From Acidimicrobiia bacterium (GTDB lineage Bacteria > Actinomycetota > Acidimicrobiia > IMCC26256 > JACDBD01): a stretch of 28,793 bases of DNA. The notes below the pieces were generated by a model. It was given only the letters and a program-made list of their open reading frames with translations. It was not told where the DNA came from and did not search any database. The position numbers were made by a program, and so were the translations under genes. Shown one piece after another: positions 7,079-14,646 of the stretch (the stretch's first letter is position 1; every line of letters begins with the position of its first letter). The DNA is taken from the NCBI GenBank assembly GCA_031177445.1, contig JAPSGP010000001.1, positions 1 to 28,793 on the forward strand. The letters are read 5' to 3'.

Positions 7079-10000
7079 TCATCGGAGCTCGAGTCCTGCA
7101 CTCGTCGCGAGGTCGTGCGCCTGATCCACGACGCGGTGCATCCCCATCGCGCCGCCATCGGTGACACACTCGCGAAGCAGCTCGCGCAGCCGCGTGGTGT
7201 TCGTCGGATCACCATGACGGATCATGGCCAAGGCGTATTCGTACCTCCCGTGCACGCTCCAAGCGCGGCAGCCGACCTCGGCGTTGCGGGCCAGCGCTCG
7301 CTCGAAGTGCTCCTCGGCGAGGTCCCAGCGTCCGGCGGTCGCCGCGGCCGTGCCGAGCGGAAGCTCGGCTGATCCGATGGTGAGCGCGGGCATGCCCGCG
7401 GTCACGCAGAACTCGCGGTAGGGCAAGAGGAGCTCGTACAGCCGCGCCGAGCGCTCGCGTTCGCGCAGCGATGCGCAGGCCAAGATGAGGACGGCGATGC
7501 CGACGGTCCAGTTGGCATCCATCGGGAGCGCCTCGAAGTCGTTGGCGGCAAGGAGCTCGAAGTGGGGCCGGAGGTCTTCGATCCGGTCGAGCAGGCCATA
7601 GAGATAGACCAGTCCGGCCCGCCACGCCGGTATGAGCGGATACTGCTCCACCATCGCGGCGACCACCGGCTCGAGCGCCTCGAGCCCGCCGCGAGACCGC
7701 GCGAGCTCGACGTGTGTGACGCCATACATCTGCAACGACGTCTCGGACTGCGCCGCCTGCCCGTACGCCAGTGTCTCCTCGGCGAGCACGGCCGCCTCGT
7801 CGTAGTGACCGTCCATCATCACCCGGCAACACCGGTGCACGTTGGCCTGCCAGTAGTAGTCGGGACGGCGGAGCTCGTCCGCAATGGTCGACTCGATGGC
7901 CAGGACCTCGTCGGCGCGCTCGGTCTCGCCCAGCTCCATGAGATCGCCGAACGCCCACGATGCACCGCTGAACTCGAGCTCTCGGTTCCCCGCAACTCGG
8001 CCGTGCGACAGGATCTCCTCGGCAATCGCGAGTCGCTCACGCGCGTTGCCCGGCACCCACATCCCCCAATGGGCACTCCCCAGGACATACGCGATCGTGG
8101 CCGGATCCCCGAGGCGCCGGGCCATCGCGACCGCATCGTCGGTGAGTGCCCGTCGCCGCTCGCCGGCGCTCGGCTCGAAGTAGAGCTCGCCACCGAGGCG
8201 TGCCGCCACGTTGGCTCGAGCGGCAGAGTCGGTTGCCGGCAACACCTCGAGTGCCTCCTCGCAGAGCTCGACGAGCTCCGCGTTCACCAGCCCGGCCTCG
8301 GTCCACGCCCGTACCCCGCCGATGGCGAGCGCTGCCTCGGCGAGGAGCTCGGGCCGCCCGGTGTCGCGACCATGCTGCGCTGCCATGTAGGCGGCGCGGT
8401 GTCCCTCCTCCCGGTTCCCGGAAGCCTGGCGCGCCGCAGACAGCGCGACGAGCAGGTCGCCGCGGTGCTGCCGCTCGTCATCGCTCCGAGGTTCGAGCAC
8501 GGAGAGCGCCAGTTCGTAGAGGTTCGCCGCCTCCTCGTAGGCGAGGCGCTCGACGGCATGCTCGGCAGCTGCGGTCGCGTACCGGATCGCCTTCGGCGAC
8601 TCCCCGAGCCCGGCGGCCTCGCAGTAGTGCCGCGCCAGGCTCGGCAGGACGGCGTCGTCGCCAGTTTCGGCTCGTGGCTCGAGTGCCTTCGCGACGCGCC
8701 GATGGAGGCGCAACCGGCGGGTCGTCGGGATCTCTTCGTACAGCGTCGACCGGACGAGCGCATGTACGAACGTGAACTGCCCGTGCTTCTCTGTTGCTTC
8801 GACGAGCCGGGAACCTTCTGCGACTTCGAGCGCGTCGAGCACGACGTCGAGCCCGACTTCACTGGCCACCTCGAGCAGACTGGTGTCGAACTCGCGGCCG
8901 ATCACCGACGCGACCGCCAGGACCTCGTTCGTCGGGTCGTCGAGGGTCGCCAGACGGCGGCTGATCACCTCGCGCACGCCCTCGGGGATCCCGATGCGGG
9001 CGGCGCTCGGACTCCGAACCCACCGTCCGTCCTCCTGCCTCACCGCGCCCGACTCCACGAGGTGGCGGAGCACTTGGCCGACGAAGAACGGGTTGCCTTC
9101 GGTCTCCGCATACACGGCCCGGGCGAGCCCCACGATCTCCGCGTCGAGCGACTGCGAGGCGGCGACGCCGACGAACTCGGTGACCTCCTCCTCGTCGAGG
9201 CCACGCAGCACGATGCGCTCGACGGCTCCGTCCCGTCGCAGATCCGCCAGGATCTCGGAGAGTGGGTGGCGGCGGTCGAGCTCGGTGTCACGGTACGTGC
9301 CGATGACGAGGAGCGGTCGGTCGTTCTTCGATCGCACCAGGTGGCGAAGGAGCAGCAGCGTCGGCTTCGCGCCCCAATGCAGATCGTCGAGGACCACGAG
9401 GAGCGGAGTACCGGTCGCGATGCCGTCGAAGAAGCCGGTCACCGCCTCGAACAGCCGGTACCGCTCGGTCTCGGGATCGGCGCGCAGCGGCTCGGGAAGA
9501 TCGTGCAGGCGGGTGGCGAGCTCGGGGACGACGCGGGCGACATCGCCGCCGTACGCACCGACTTGGTCACCGAGGTCGTCCGGCACAGAGGCGACAACGT
9601 ACGAACGGAGGGCTTCCACGAACGGCTGATAGGGGACCGCGAGCTCCTCGTCGCACCGGCCGAAGAGCACTGTGGCTCCCTCGTCGTAGGCGCGACGGGC
9701 GATCTCGGCCGCGAGCCGCGTCTTTCCGACGCCGGGCTCGCCCGAGATGAGGATGGCGCGCTGCTCGCCTGTGCGTGAGTGCTTCCACGCCGACCAGAGC
9801 TGCTCGAGCTCTTCGACCCTGCCGACGAAGCCGACCGACGGCGCGCCGGCGAGTGCAGCGGGGAGCGGGATGCGGCCGCCGTCCTCCTCCCGCCACGTCA
9901 CTTCGGCCGCGGGAATCGGGGTCGTGAGGCCTTTGAGCTCGAGCTCGCCGACCGAACGGAAGTCGTGGCCGCCGCGAGTGCCGGCGAGCAGTCGCACGAT

Positions 10001-10414
10001 CTCGCTGACCAAGATCTGCCCACTCTGCGCGGCGTCGCACAGCCTGCGAGCTTCCACGACCGGCGTCCCGAAGCAGTCGTCGCCTTCCCATACGACGTCG
10101 CCTGCGCTGACGCCGAGGCGGATCGCTACCGGCGCGGGGGCGCGACGGCTCAGGCGGGCCATTCCGCGCTGCATGGTCTCGGCCGCGGCGACCGCCTGTT
10201 CAGCAGATCCGAACACGACCATGAGGCCGTCGCCGGTGCCCTTCACCTCACGACCGCTGTGTGCGGCGAGCGCCTCACGGAGGACTCGATCGTGCGATCG
10301 ACGAAGGTCGTCAGCCGCGTCGTCGCCGACTGCCTGGCGGAGCGCGGTGGAACCGACGAGGTCCGAGAACAGCACGGTCGCCGTCTCCGGGCGGCCCCCC
10401 ACCCCGGCGGTCAC
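7079..10414 (-). CDS. Class III nucleotide cyclase domain-AAA ATPase-TPR signalling protein
   Basis: This protein has 1,111 residues. Residues 11-180 are a class III cyclase homology domain. Metal ligands Asp18 (LFSDLVGST) and Asp62 (VKGTGDG) are present, as are adenine-contacting Lys58 and Asp113 (GDDCFGTP) and transition-state Arg124. The transition-state Asn position holds Val120. An AAA/STAND-like ATPase follows, with Walker A GEPGVGKTR near 223-231 and Walker B LLVVLDDLHWG near 337-347. The remainder, from about 600, is an alpha-helical TPR-like array. No LuxR-type HTH is visible at the end. Proteins of this layout are numerous in mycobacteria and relatives; most are uncharacterised. The GTG start follows TACCAT by exactly six bases, which suggests a leaderless mRNA. 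Confidence 0.88.
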   Translation of the reverse strand: MTAGVGGRPETATVLFSDLVGSTALRQAVGDDAADDLRRSHDRVLREALAAHSGREVKGTGDGLMVVFGSAEQAVAAAETMQRGMARLSRRAPAPVAIRLGVSAGDVVWEGDDCFGTPVVEARRLCDAAQSGQILVSEIVRLLAGTRGGHDFRSVGELELKGLTTPIPAAEVTWREEDGGRIPLPAALAGAPSVGFVGRVEELEQLWSAWKHSRTGEQRAILISGEPGVGKTRLAAEIARRAYDEGATVLFGRCDEELAVPYQPFVEALRSYVVASVPDDLGDQVGAYGGDVARVVPELATRLHDLPEPLRADPETERYRLFEAVTGFFDGIATGTPLLVVLDDLHWGAKPTLLLLRHLVRSKNDRPLLVIGTYRDTELDRRHPLSEILADLRRDGAVERIVLRGLDEEEVTEFVGVAASQSLDAEIVGLARAVYAETEGNPFFVGQVLRHLVESGAVRQEDGRWVRSPSAARIGIPEGVREVISRRLATLDDPTNEVLAVASVIGREFDTSLLEVASEVGLDVVLDALEVAEGSRLVEATEKHGQFTFVHALVRSTLYEEIPTTRRLRLHRRVAKALEPRAETGDDAVLPSLARHYCEAAGLGESPKAIRYATAAAEHAVERLAYEEAANLYELALSVLEPRSDDERQHRGDLLVALSAARQASGNREEGHRAAYMAAQHGRDTGRPELLAEAALAIGGVRAWTEAGLVNAELVELCEEALEVLPATDSAARANVAARLGGELYFEPSAGERRRALTDDAVAMARRLGDPATIAYVLGSAHWGMWVPGNARERLAIAEEILSHGRVAGNRELEFSGASWAFGDLMELGETERADEVLAIESTIADELRRPDYYWQANVHRCCRVMMDGHYDEAAVLAEETLAYGQAAQSETSLQMYGVTHVELARSRGGLEALEPVVAAMVEQYPLIPAWRAGLVYLYGLLDRIEDLRPHFELLAANDFEALPMDANWTVGIAVLILACASLRERERSARLYELLLPYREFCVTAGMPALTIGSAELPLGTAAATAGRWDLAEEHFERALARNAEVGCRAWSVHGRYEYALAMIRHGDPTNTTRLRELLRECVTDGGAMGMHRVVDQAHDLATSAGLELR

Positions 10415-10420
10415 GGGCTC

Positions 10421-10441
10421 ATGGTAGGGCGGCGGTACTGT
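10421..10441. promoter_or_regulatory. Back-to-back -10 elements of two leaderless divergent genes
   Basis: In the 35-base gap between divergent GTG starts at 10414 (minus) and 10450 (plus), the minus strand has TACCAT (10426-10421) six bases before the cyclase GTG. The plus strand has TACTGT (10436-10441) eight bases before the other GTG. Neither start has a ribosome binding site. The two promoters would compete for the same DNA face. Confidence 0.5.
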
Positions 10442-10449
10442 CCGGCCTC

Positions 10450-10818
10450 GTGGAATCCCCCTCGGAGATCGCCGACGCGCTCGCAGAGCTCGTCCGCGGA
10501 AAGCACGACCTCGTGCTGTTCCGCTCGAGTCGCGACAACCGGCTCTGGGTCCAGGTCTCGCGCATCGACGGCGAGGACCGGCTGCTCTGCGAGGCGGTGA
10601 GCGACGAGTACGTCGGCCGGCACGAGCAGCTCACGGATCGCGTGCACACGCGACTCGCCGATCTCGGCTGGGGCGATGCCGCCGGCGCCGACTACACCCG
10701 CTGGGAGGCCGGCTCGACCGACGAGGAACGCGCCGCGCTGGCGGAGCTCGTGTGGCGAACGCTCGTCGAGGCGTACGGGCAGGACGCTAGCCAGCCGCCT
10801 TCGGTCGAGTATCCATGA
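10450..10818 (+). CDS. Small TY-Chap-like (T3SS/YbjN chaperone-fold) domain protein
   Basis: This 122-residue protein has the layout of the actinobacterial TY-Chap families: a strand pair DLVLFRSSRDNRLWVQVSRI, then LLCEAVSDEYVGRHEQLTD, LADLGWGDA, a W-containing strand DYTRWEAG, and a terminal helix LAELVWRTLVEAYG. These families resemble type III secretion/YbjN peptide-binding chaperones and are often linked to conflict or signalling systems by gene context. That role is from general family knowledge, not evidence here. The GTG at 10450 was chosen because translation then begins VESPSEIADALAEL, right at the first helix. It is divergent from the cyclase/AAA gene. Confidence 0.6.
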   Translation: MESPSEIADALAELVRGKHDLVLFRSSRDNRLWVQVSRIDGEDRLLCEAVSDEYVGRHEQLTDRVHTRLADLGWGDAAGADYTRWEAGSTDEERAALAELVWRTLVEAYGQDASQPPSVEYP

Positions 10819-10978
10819 GCGGGCGCGTCGCCGCGTTCGGGAATTCTCGGCGATCTCGCCGACGTTCGTCCCACTAGGCAGTGCCTCTGACCAGGCGTAT
10901 CGTCCGAAGTGGCAGTGCTCGTTTGGCGGCCGACTCACCACGGGGAGGCTGGAGGGCAACGGACGGAGGAGGGCTGCC
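10819..10978. other. 160-base intergenic region
   Basis: It holds a short dyad AGGCAGTGCCT at about 10878-10888 and a small stem GGCGATCTCGCC at about 10850-10861. The ribosome binding site of the next gene lies at its right end. I see no convincing promoter hexamers. Confidence 0.3.
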
Positions 10979-11293
10979 GTGGCACACGCGATGGGACGGG
11001 ATCCGGCCCGGACACAAGCGGGCTTCGAGCGGGCGGAAGCGGTCGAGTCACTGGTCGAACCAGTCCACTACGACCACGCCACCGAGATCCGCGATCTCCT
11101 GAACATGGCCGACTTCCTCGCGCCCGAGGTGCACCGCGACCACGGCGCCGAGGAGGCGGCGGCCGAGATCGCCGAGTGGGCCGACCGGAATTCGGAGCTC
11201 TTGGCCGAAGCCGAGCGGCTCGCACGCCGCCGCCATCACGTCGACTCGGCGCAGATCCTGCATCTGGCGCAGAACTTCGCCCACGCCGCCTGA
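10979..11293 (+). CDS. Small alpha-helical protein of unknown function
   Basis: This 104-residue, charged, predicted all-helical protein has a central VEPVHYDHATEIRDLLNMADFLAPEVHRDHG and a heptad-like helix EEAAAEIAEWADRNSELLAEAERLARRR. It is rich in His and Glu, with no membrane segment. The GTG is supported by GGAGGAGGG seven to eight bases upstream; an ATG at 10991 is a less likely alternative. The frame is open much further upstream, but that part has arginine/serine-rich composition typical of an out-of-frame reading. I do not recognise the family. Confidence 0.65.
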   Translation: MAHAMGRDPARTQAGFERAEAVESLVEPVHYDHATEIRDLLNMADFLAPEVHRDHGAEEAAAEIAEWADRNSELLAEAERLARRRHHVDSAQILHLAQNFAHAA

Positions 11294-11337
11294 GCTCCGG
11301 CGCGACGCTTTCCCGAATTCGCCGGCTGATCGTCGCT

Positions 11338-12270
11338 TCAGGACGCGAGCAGCTCGTCGACCTCGCCGCGCTCGGGCTCCGACACGGTCCAGGCAACGGT
11401 CGCGGCCGCATTGGCCCGCACCTGCTCGGGGGTCGTGGCACCCGCGATCACGGTGGCCACGATCGGGTTGCTCGCCAGCCACGACAGGGCGAGCTCCTGC
11501 AGCGTGTGGCCCTTGCCGCGAGCGAACGCGTCGAGCCGCTCCACCACCTCCATCTGCTCGTCGCCAAGCAGCTGCGCGCCCCGTTCGCCCCACGCTGCCA
11601 ACCGGGTCCCGGCCGGAGGCTCTTCCCCGCGCCGGTACTTCCCAGTGAGCAGCCCACTGGCGAGGGGGAAGTAGGGTGTGAGCGTCATCGCATGACGCTC
11701 GAGCGCCGGGATCACGTTCCGCTCGGGCCGCCGTTGGAGCAGGCTGTACTCGTTCTGCACATTCACGAAGGGACGCACGCCGCGCGCTGCCGCCTCGCCG
11801 GCAGCCTCGTCGATCAGCGCTGACGTGAAGTTGGAGCATCCGATCTCGCGCACCTTGCCGGCGGTCACGAGCGCGTCGAGTGCCTCGAGCGTGTCGCCGA
11901 TCGGCGTGTCCGTGTCCGGTTGGTGGAGGACGTAGAGGTCGATGCGATCGGTGCCGAGCCGGCGCAGGCTGTTCTCCGCGGCCCGTGGCACCCAGTCGGG
12001 GCTCCCGCCGGTCAGCCCATCCGGCGGCGCCATCATCCCGAACTTGGTGGCGATCACGACGTCGTCGCGCCGGGAGCCGAGGGCGCGTCCGAGATACTCC
12101 TCCGACTTCGTCCGCCCGTAGAGGTCGGCGGTGTCGAAGCACGTGATCCCGGCGTCGAGCGCCGCATGTACGACAGCCTGCGATCCAAGCTCGTCGATGC
12201 GCATGCCGAAGTTGTTGCATCCGAGCCCCGCGACCGAGACCGTGAGCTCGCCGAGTTGTCTCGATTCCAT
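11338..12270 (-). CDS. Aldo/keto reductase
   Basis: This 310-residue single-domain TIM-barrel NADPH oxidoreductase starts MESRQLGELTVSVAGLGCNNFG, the classic opening strands. The catalytic tetrad is visible: Asp46 and Tyr51 in FDTADLYG, Lys76 in ATKFG and His116 in LYVLHQPD. The cofactor region near the C-terminus reads ATVIAGATTPEQVRANAAA. It most resembles the YajO/Tas-like and general-stress GSP69 branch of the superfamily that reduces small aldehydes and ketones. It is divergent from the cyclase-family gene (44 bases between starts) and convergent with the small helical protein. The substrate is unknown. Confidence 0.93.
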   Translation of the reverse strand: MESRQLGELTVSVAGLGCNNFGMRIDELGSQAVVHAALDAGITCFDTADLYGRTKSEEYLGRALGSRRDDVVIATKFGMMAPPDGLTGGSPDWVPRAAENSLRRLGTDRIDLYVLHQPDTDTPIGDTLEALDALVTAGKVREIGCSNFTSALIDEAAGEAAARGVRPFVNVQNEYSLLQRRPERNVIPALERHAMTLTPYFPLASGLLTGKYRRGEEPPAGTRLAAWGERGAQLLGDEQMEVVERLDAFARGKGHTLQELALSWLASNPIVATVIAGATTPEQVRANAAATVAWTVSEPERGEVDELLAS

Positions 12271-12302
12271 GGACGCAGCTTCGCGCGGGCGCTCGTCCCG
12301 GT

Positions 12303-12308
12303 TAGCCT
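12303..12308 (+). promoter_or_regulatory. -10 element for leaderless cyclase-family gene
   Basis: TAGCCT ends exactly six bases before the GTG at 12315, so the predicted first transcribed base is the first base of the start codon. No ribosome binding site is present. Confidence 0.5.
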
Positions 12309-12314
12309 CCGGAC

Positions 12315-13274
12315 GTGAGCCCGCATCCGCGTTACCACGAGCTTCCCGACGGCTGTGCGTGGGATGTGCTCGATCCCGCGCTCGGGTCCCTGGAGCGGTT
12401 GACACCCGAACGGGTTGCGTCGGCGGGCAAGCTCGTGCGCACGGGCCGCCGGTTCTCGCTGAACCTTCCCCTCGACCTTCCCGACCCGCCGTTCTTCGGC
12501 CGTGAGGCGATGCGCCACGAGGTCTTCGACATGCTCCCGGGGCAAGTGCTCGACGACCGCCTCGACAACTTTTATCCGCAGGCCTCGACGCAGTGGGACA
12601 GCTTCGGGCACTACGCGCACGGGTCACGCGGCTTCTTCGGCGGGATCGACGCCGACGGGGTGAAGGCGGGCCGGCTCGGCATCGACGCGTGGGCGCGAAC
12701 CGGGATCGCCGGGCGAGGCGTGCTGCTCGACGTCGCGCGGCACAGCGAATCCACGGGCGAACCGCTGGCGGTCGACGAGGCCACCGTCGTGCCACCCGAG
12801 CTGCTGGCCAGCACGGCCGACGCTCAGGGCGTCGAGCTGCGCGAGGGCGACGTCCTCTGCGTGCGCCTGGGGTGGGTCACCTACTACCGCGGGCTCGACG
12901 AGGACGGTCGGATCGGGCTGTCGAACGGGAGCCGCGACTTCAGCTTCGAGCACTTCAAGATCCCGGGTCTCGGGCCCGGCCCAGCACTCGCCGAGTTCCT
13001 CTGGGACCACGGCGTCGCCGCGCTCGCGGTCGACAATCCGGGCGTCGAGCCGTTCCCGCCGTGGGTGGCGACCGGGGGCGAGATGGTGCCCGACGACGCC
13101 GTGCACACGCGCGTCCTCGCACTGCTCGGTATCCCGCTGGGCGAGTTCTTCGACTTCGACGCCCTCGCCGAGGACTGCGCGGCCGACGGGGTGTACGAGT
13201 TCCTGTTCACGAGTGCACCGCTGACGATCCCTGGCGGCATCGGCTCGCCGCCCAACGCGCTCGCGATCAAGTAG
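12315..13274 (+). CDS. Cyclase family protein (kynurenine formamidase-like fold)
   Basis: This 319-residue member of the 'putative cyclase' metal-dependent hydrolase superfamily has the motif STQWDSFGHYAHG near residue 95-107. It lines up with the HxGTHxDxPxH metal motif, but the middle His is Gln and the Pro is Phe; this variant is common in long actinobacterial members. Other family features are GRGVLLDVARH, GDVLCVRLGWVTYYRG, ALAVDNPGVEPFP, HTRVLALLGIPLGEFFD and a C-terminal TIPGGIGSPPNALAI. Related proteins hydrolyse amides or lactones, including formamides and isatin, so hydrolysis of a cyclic or amide substrate is likely. Stop codons of this and the next gene are 15 bases apart, convergent. 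Confidence 0.88.
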   Translation: MSPHPRYHELPDGCAWDVLDPALGSLERLTPERVASAGKLVRTGRRFSLNLPLDLPDPPFFGREAMRHEVFDMLPGQVLDDRLDNFYPQASTQWDSFGHYAHGSRGFFGGIDADGVKAGRLGIDAWARTGIAGRGVLLDVARHSESTGEPLAVDEATVVPPELLASTADAQGVELREGDVLCVRLGWVTYYRGLDEDGRIGLSNGSRDFSFEHFKIPGLGPGPALAEFLWDHGVAALAVDNPGVEPFPPWVATGGEMVPDDAVHTRVLALLGIPLGEFFDFDALAEDCAADGVYEFLFTSAPLTIPGGIGSPPNALAIK

Positions 13275-13289
13275 GCGGGCCTGCTTCGC

Positions 13290-14159
13290 TCACGTTGCCC
13301 GGGCCGCCGCCAGGACAGCACGGGTGGCGTCGCCCACCCGCCGCGCGACCTCCACCGCCGGCAAGTCGTTGAGCTCGTCGGAGAACACCTCGACCCCGAT
13401 GGGGGCGCGACAGCCACCGTCGTCGAGCAGGCGCACGAGCCCGACGAGGTCGATGGCACCGTCGCCGGGGACGAGTCGCCGGTGCAAGGTCTCGTCGACG
13501 AGGTCGGCCTCGGCGGCGGCCGACGCGTCGTTGAGCTGGACGGCGATCACTCGCTCGCCCGGCACCTCCCCGAGCTGGTCGTCGCCGGCCTGGTTGCGGA
13601 ACTCGTGCCAGCTGTCGACGAGCACCCCGGCGTTGGGGCGGTCGGCGGTGCGCACGATCCGCCAGGCGGTGCGAGCGTCGGGCACCGACGACCACGGGAG
13701 GTACTCGAGATGCACGAGCAGCCCGTGTTCGGCGGCGCGATCGCAAAGGCCGGCGAACACCTCGGCGGCGGCGTCGAGCTCGAGCGGTTCCCCGGTGATC
13801 TCGACCGCGTTGAGCGACCGGGCACCGATGGCGTCGGCGACGTCGTAGAAGTCGTGCTCGGAGAACGCCACGAACGTCGCCCCGTCGTCGACCTCGGCTC
13901 CCGGCAGGTCGATCACCGGGCTCGCCGACCACGGCATCACCGCGTCGAGCTCGGCCACCACCAGCCCGTGGTCGTCGAGCAGGGTACGCAGGTCGGCGTC
14001 GGAGAGGTCTTCGTCGCGGCGGGCGCCGGCGTAGTCCTTGCCCCACAACGAGATCGCGGAGAACCCGCCGGCGGCGGCGGCCTCGACCCGTTCGCGAAAC
14101 CCGGCGGCCGGGATCGTGCCCGAGCACAGCACGAGGTCGTCCGGCCCCAGCTCGGCCAT
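13290..14159 (-). CDS. Sugar phosphate isomerase/epimerase-like TIM-barrel protein (AP endonuclease 2 family)
   Basis: This 289-residue xylose-isomerase-like barrel has candidate divalent-metal ligands at the usual strand ends: Glu in NAVEITGEPL/LEYLPWSS, Asp-His in LVDSWHEFRN, and Glu in PIGVEVFSDEL. Other barrel strands are GGFSAISLWGKDYAG, LVVAELDAVMPW and VIAVQLNDA. The family includes inosose dehydratases, dehydroshikimate dehydratases and ketose epimerases; the specific substrate is not clear. The ATG lies only five bases after the SnoaL-like gene stop, so they form an operon read from a promoter before 14596. Confidence 0.85.
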   Translation of the reverse strand: MAELGPDDLVLCSGTIPAAGFRERVEAAAAGGFSAISLWGKDYAGARRDEDLSDADLRTLLDDHGLVVAELDAVMPWSASPVIDLPGAEVDDGATFVAFSEHDFYDVADAIGARSLNAVEITGEPLELDAAAEVFAGLCDRAAEHGLLVHLEYLPWSSVPDARTAWRIVRTADRPNAGVLVDSWHEFRNQAGDDQLGEVPGERVIAVQLNDASAAAEADLVDETLHRRLVPGDGAIDLVGLVRLLDDGGCRAPIGVEVFSDELNDLPAVEVARRVGDATRAVLAAARAT

Positions 14160-14164
14160 CGCAG

Positions 14165-14596
14165 CTACCGGCCCGACGGGGCGAGCGGCTCTGCCTGGTC
14201 GAGCGCGGGGCCGAACAGGAGCTCGAGCAGCCGGTCGCTGGCGTAGAGCCGTTCACCCGACAGCGCGGTCGAGCCGAACGTGAGGATCGCCATGACGGGA
14301 TGGCTCTCGCGGGTTCCGTCGGGAAGCTCGAAGTGAATGACGTACTCCTGGGCGAGCCCGTTGTCGTTCACCCATTCGTTGCGAAGCTCGTAGCCCGCGA
14401 TCATCGCCTTGACCCTGCCGAAGAAATGCTCGTAGTAGGCGCGCGCCGCGTCGCGCCCGCGGAAGGCAACACCACGCGGATGAAGCTCGTAGACCGGATC
14501 GTCTTCGAGCGTCGCCATCACCGTGTCGAAGTCATCGGCCGCCTCCGCCGCGGCGTGCGCATGCGCGATCTCGACGAGCTCGGGACGCGCGGACAC
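14165..14596 (-). CDS. SnoaL-like/NTF2-fold polyketide cyclase-type protein
   Basis: This 143-residue alpha+beta cone protein opens with the long helix LVEIAHAHAAAEAADDFDTVMATLED. It continues PVYELHPRGVAFRGRDAARAYYEHFFG, then strands RNEWVNDNGLAQEYVIHFELPDG and HPVMAILTFGS. That order matches SnoaL-like and ketosteroid-isomerase-like proteins. These act as small isomerases, cyclases or ligand-binding proteins; the Asp/His pair in the first half could be catalytic but is not diagnostic. The GTG start is six bases after TAGTGT and has no ribosome binding site, so the mRNA is probably leaderless. It is the first gene of the pair with the TIM-barrel protein. Confidence 0.83.
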   Translation of the reverse strand: MSARPELVEIAHAHAAAEAADDFDTVMATLEDDPVYELHPRGVAFRGRDAARAYYEHFFGRVKAMIAGYELRNEWVNDNGLAQEYVIHFELPDGTRESHPVMAILTFGSTALSGERLYASDRLLELLFGPALDQAEPLAPSGR

Positions 14597-14602
14597 AAGT
14601 CG

Positions 14603-14608
14603 ACACTA
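14603..14608 (-). promoter_or_regulatory. -10 element for leaderless SnoaL-like gene
   Basis: Read on the minus strand, TAGTGT is followed by CGACTT and then the GTG start at 14596. This puts the predicted transcription start on the start codon. No clear -35 was seen. Confidence 0.5.
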
Positions 14609-14646
14609 CGCCCATGCCGGTTCGCGTGCTCGCCGGCCGATCCGCT

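Noticed and set aside
7562..9778. Long plus-strand open frame (738 codons) antisense to the cyclase/AAA gene
   Set aside because: It has Arg/Glu/His-rich composition without any domain, while the minus strand shows clear cyclase, Walker and TPR motifs. Long antisense frames are expected in high-GC DNA.
10840..11320. Similar GGGAATTC and CCCGAATTC segments on both sides of the small helical gene, as possible insertion-site repeats
   Set aside because: The shared core is about six bases with no extended match, so chance is sufficient.
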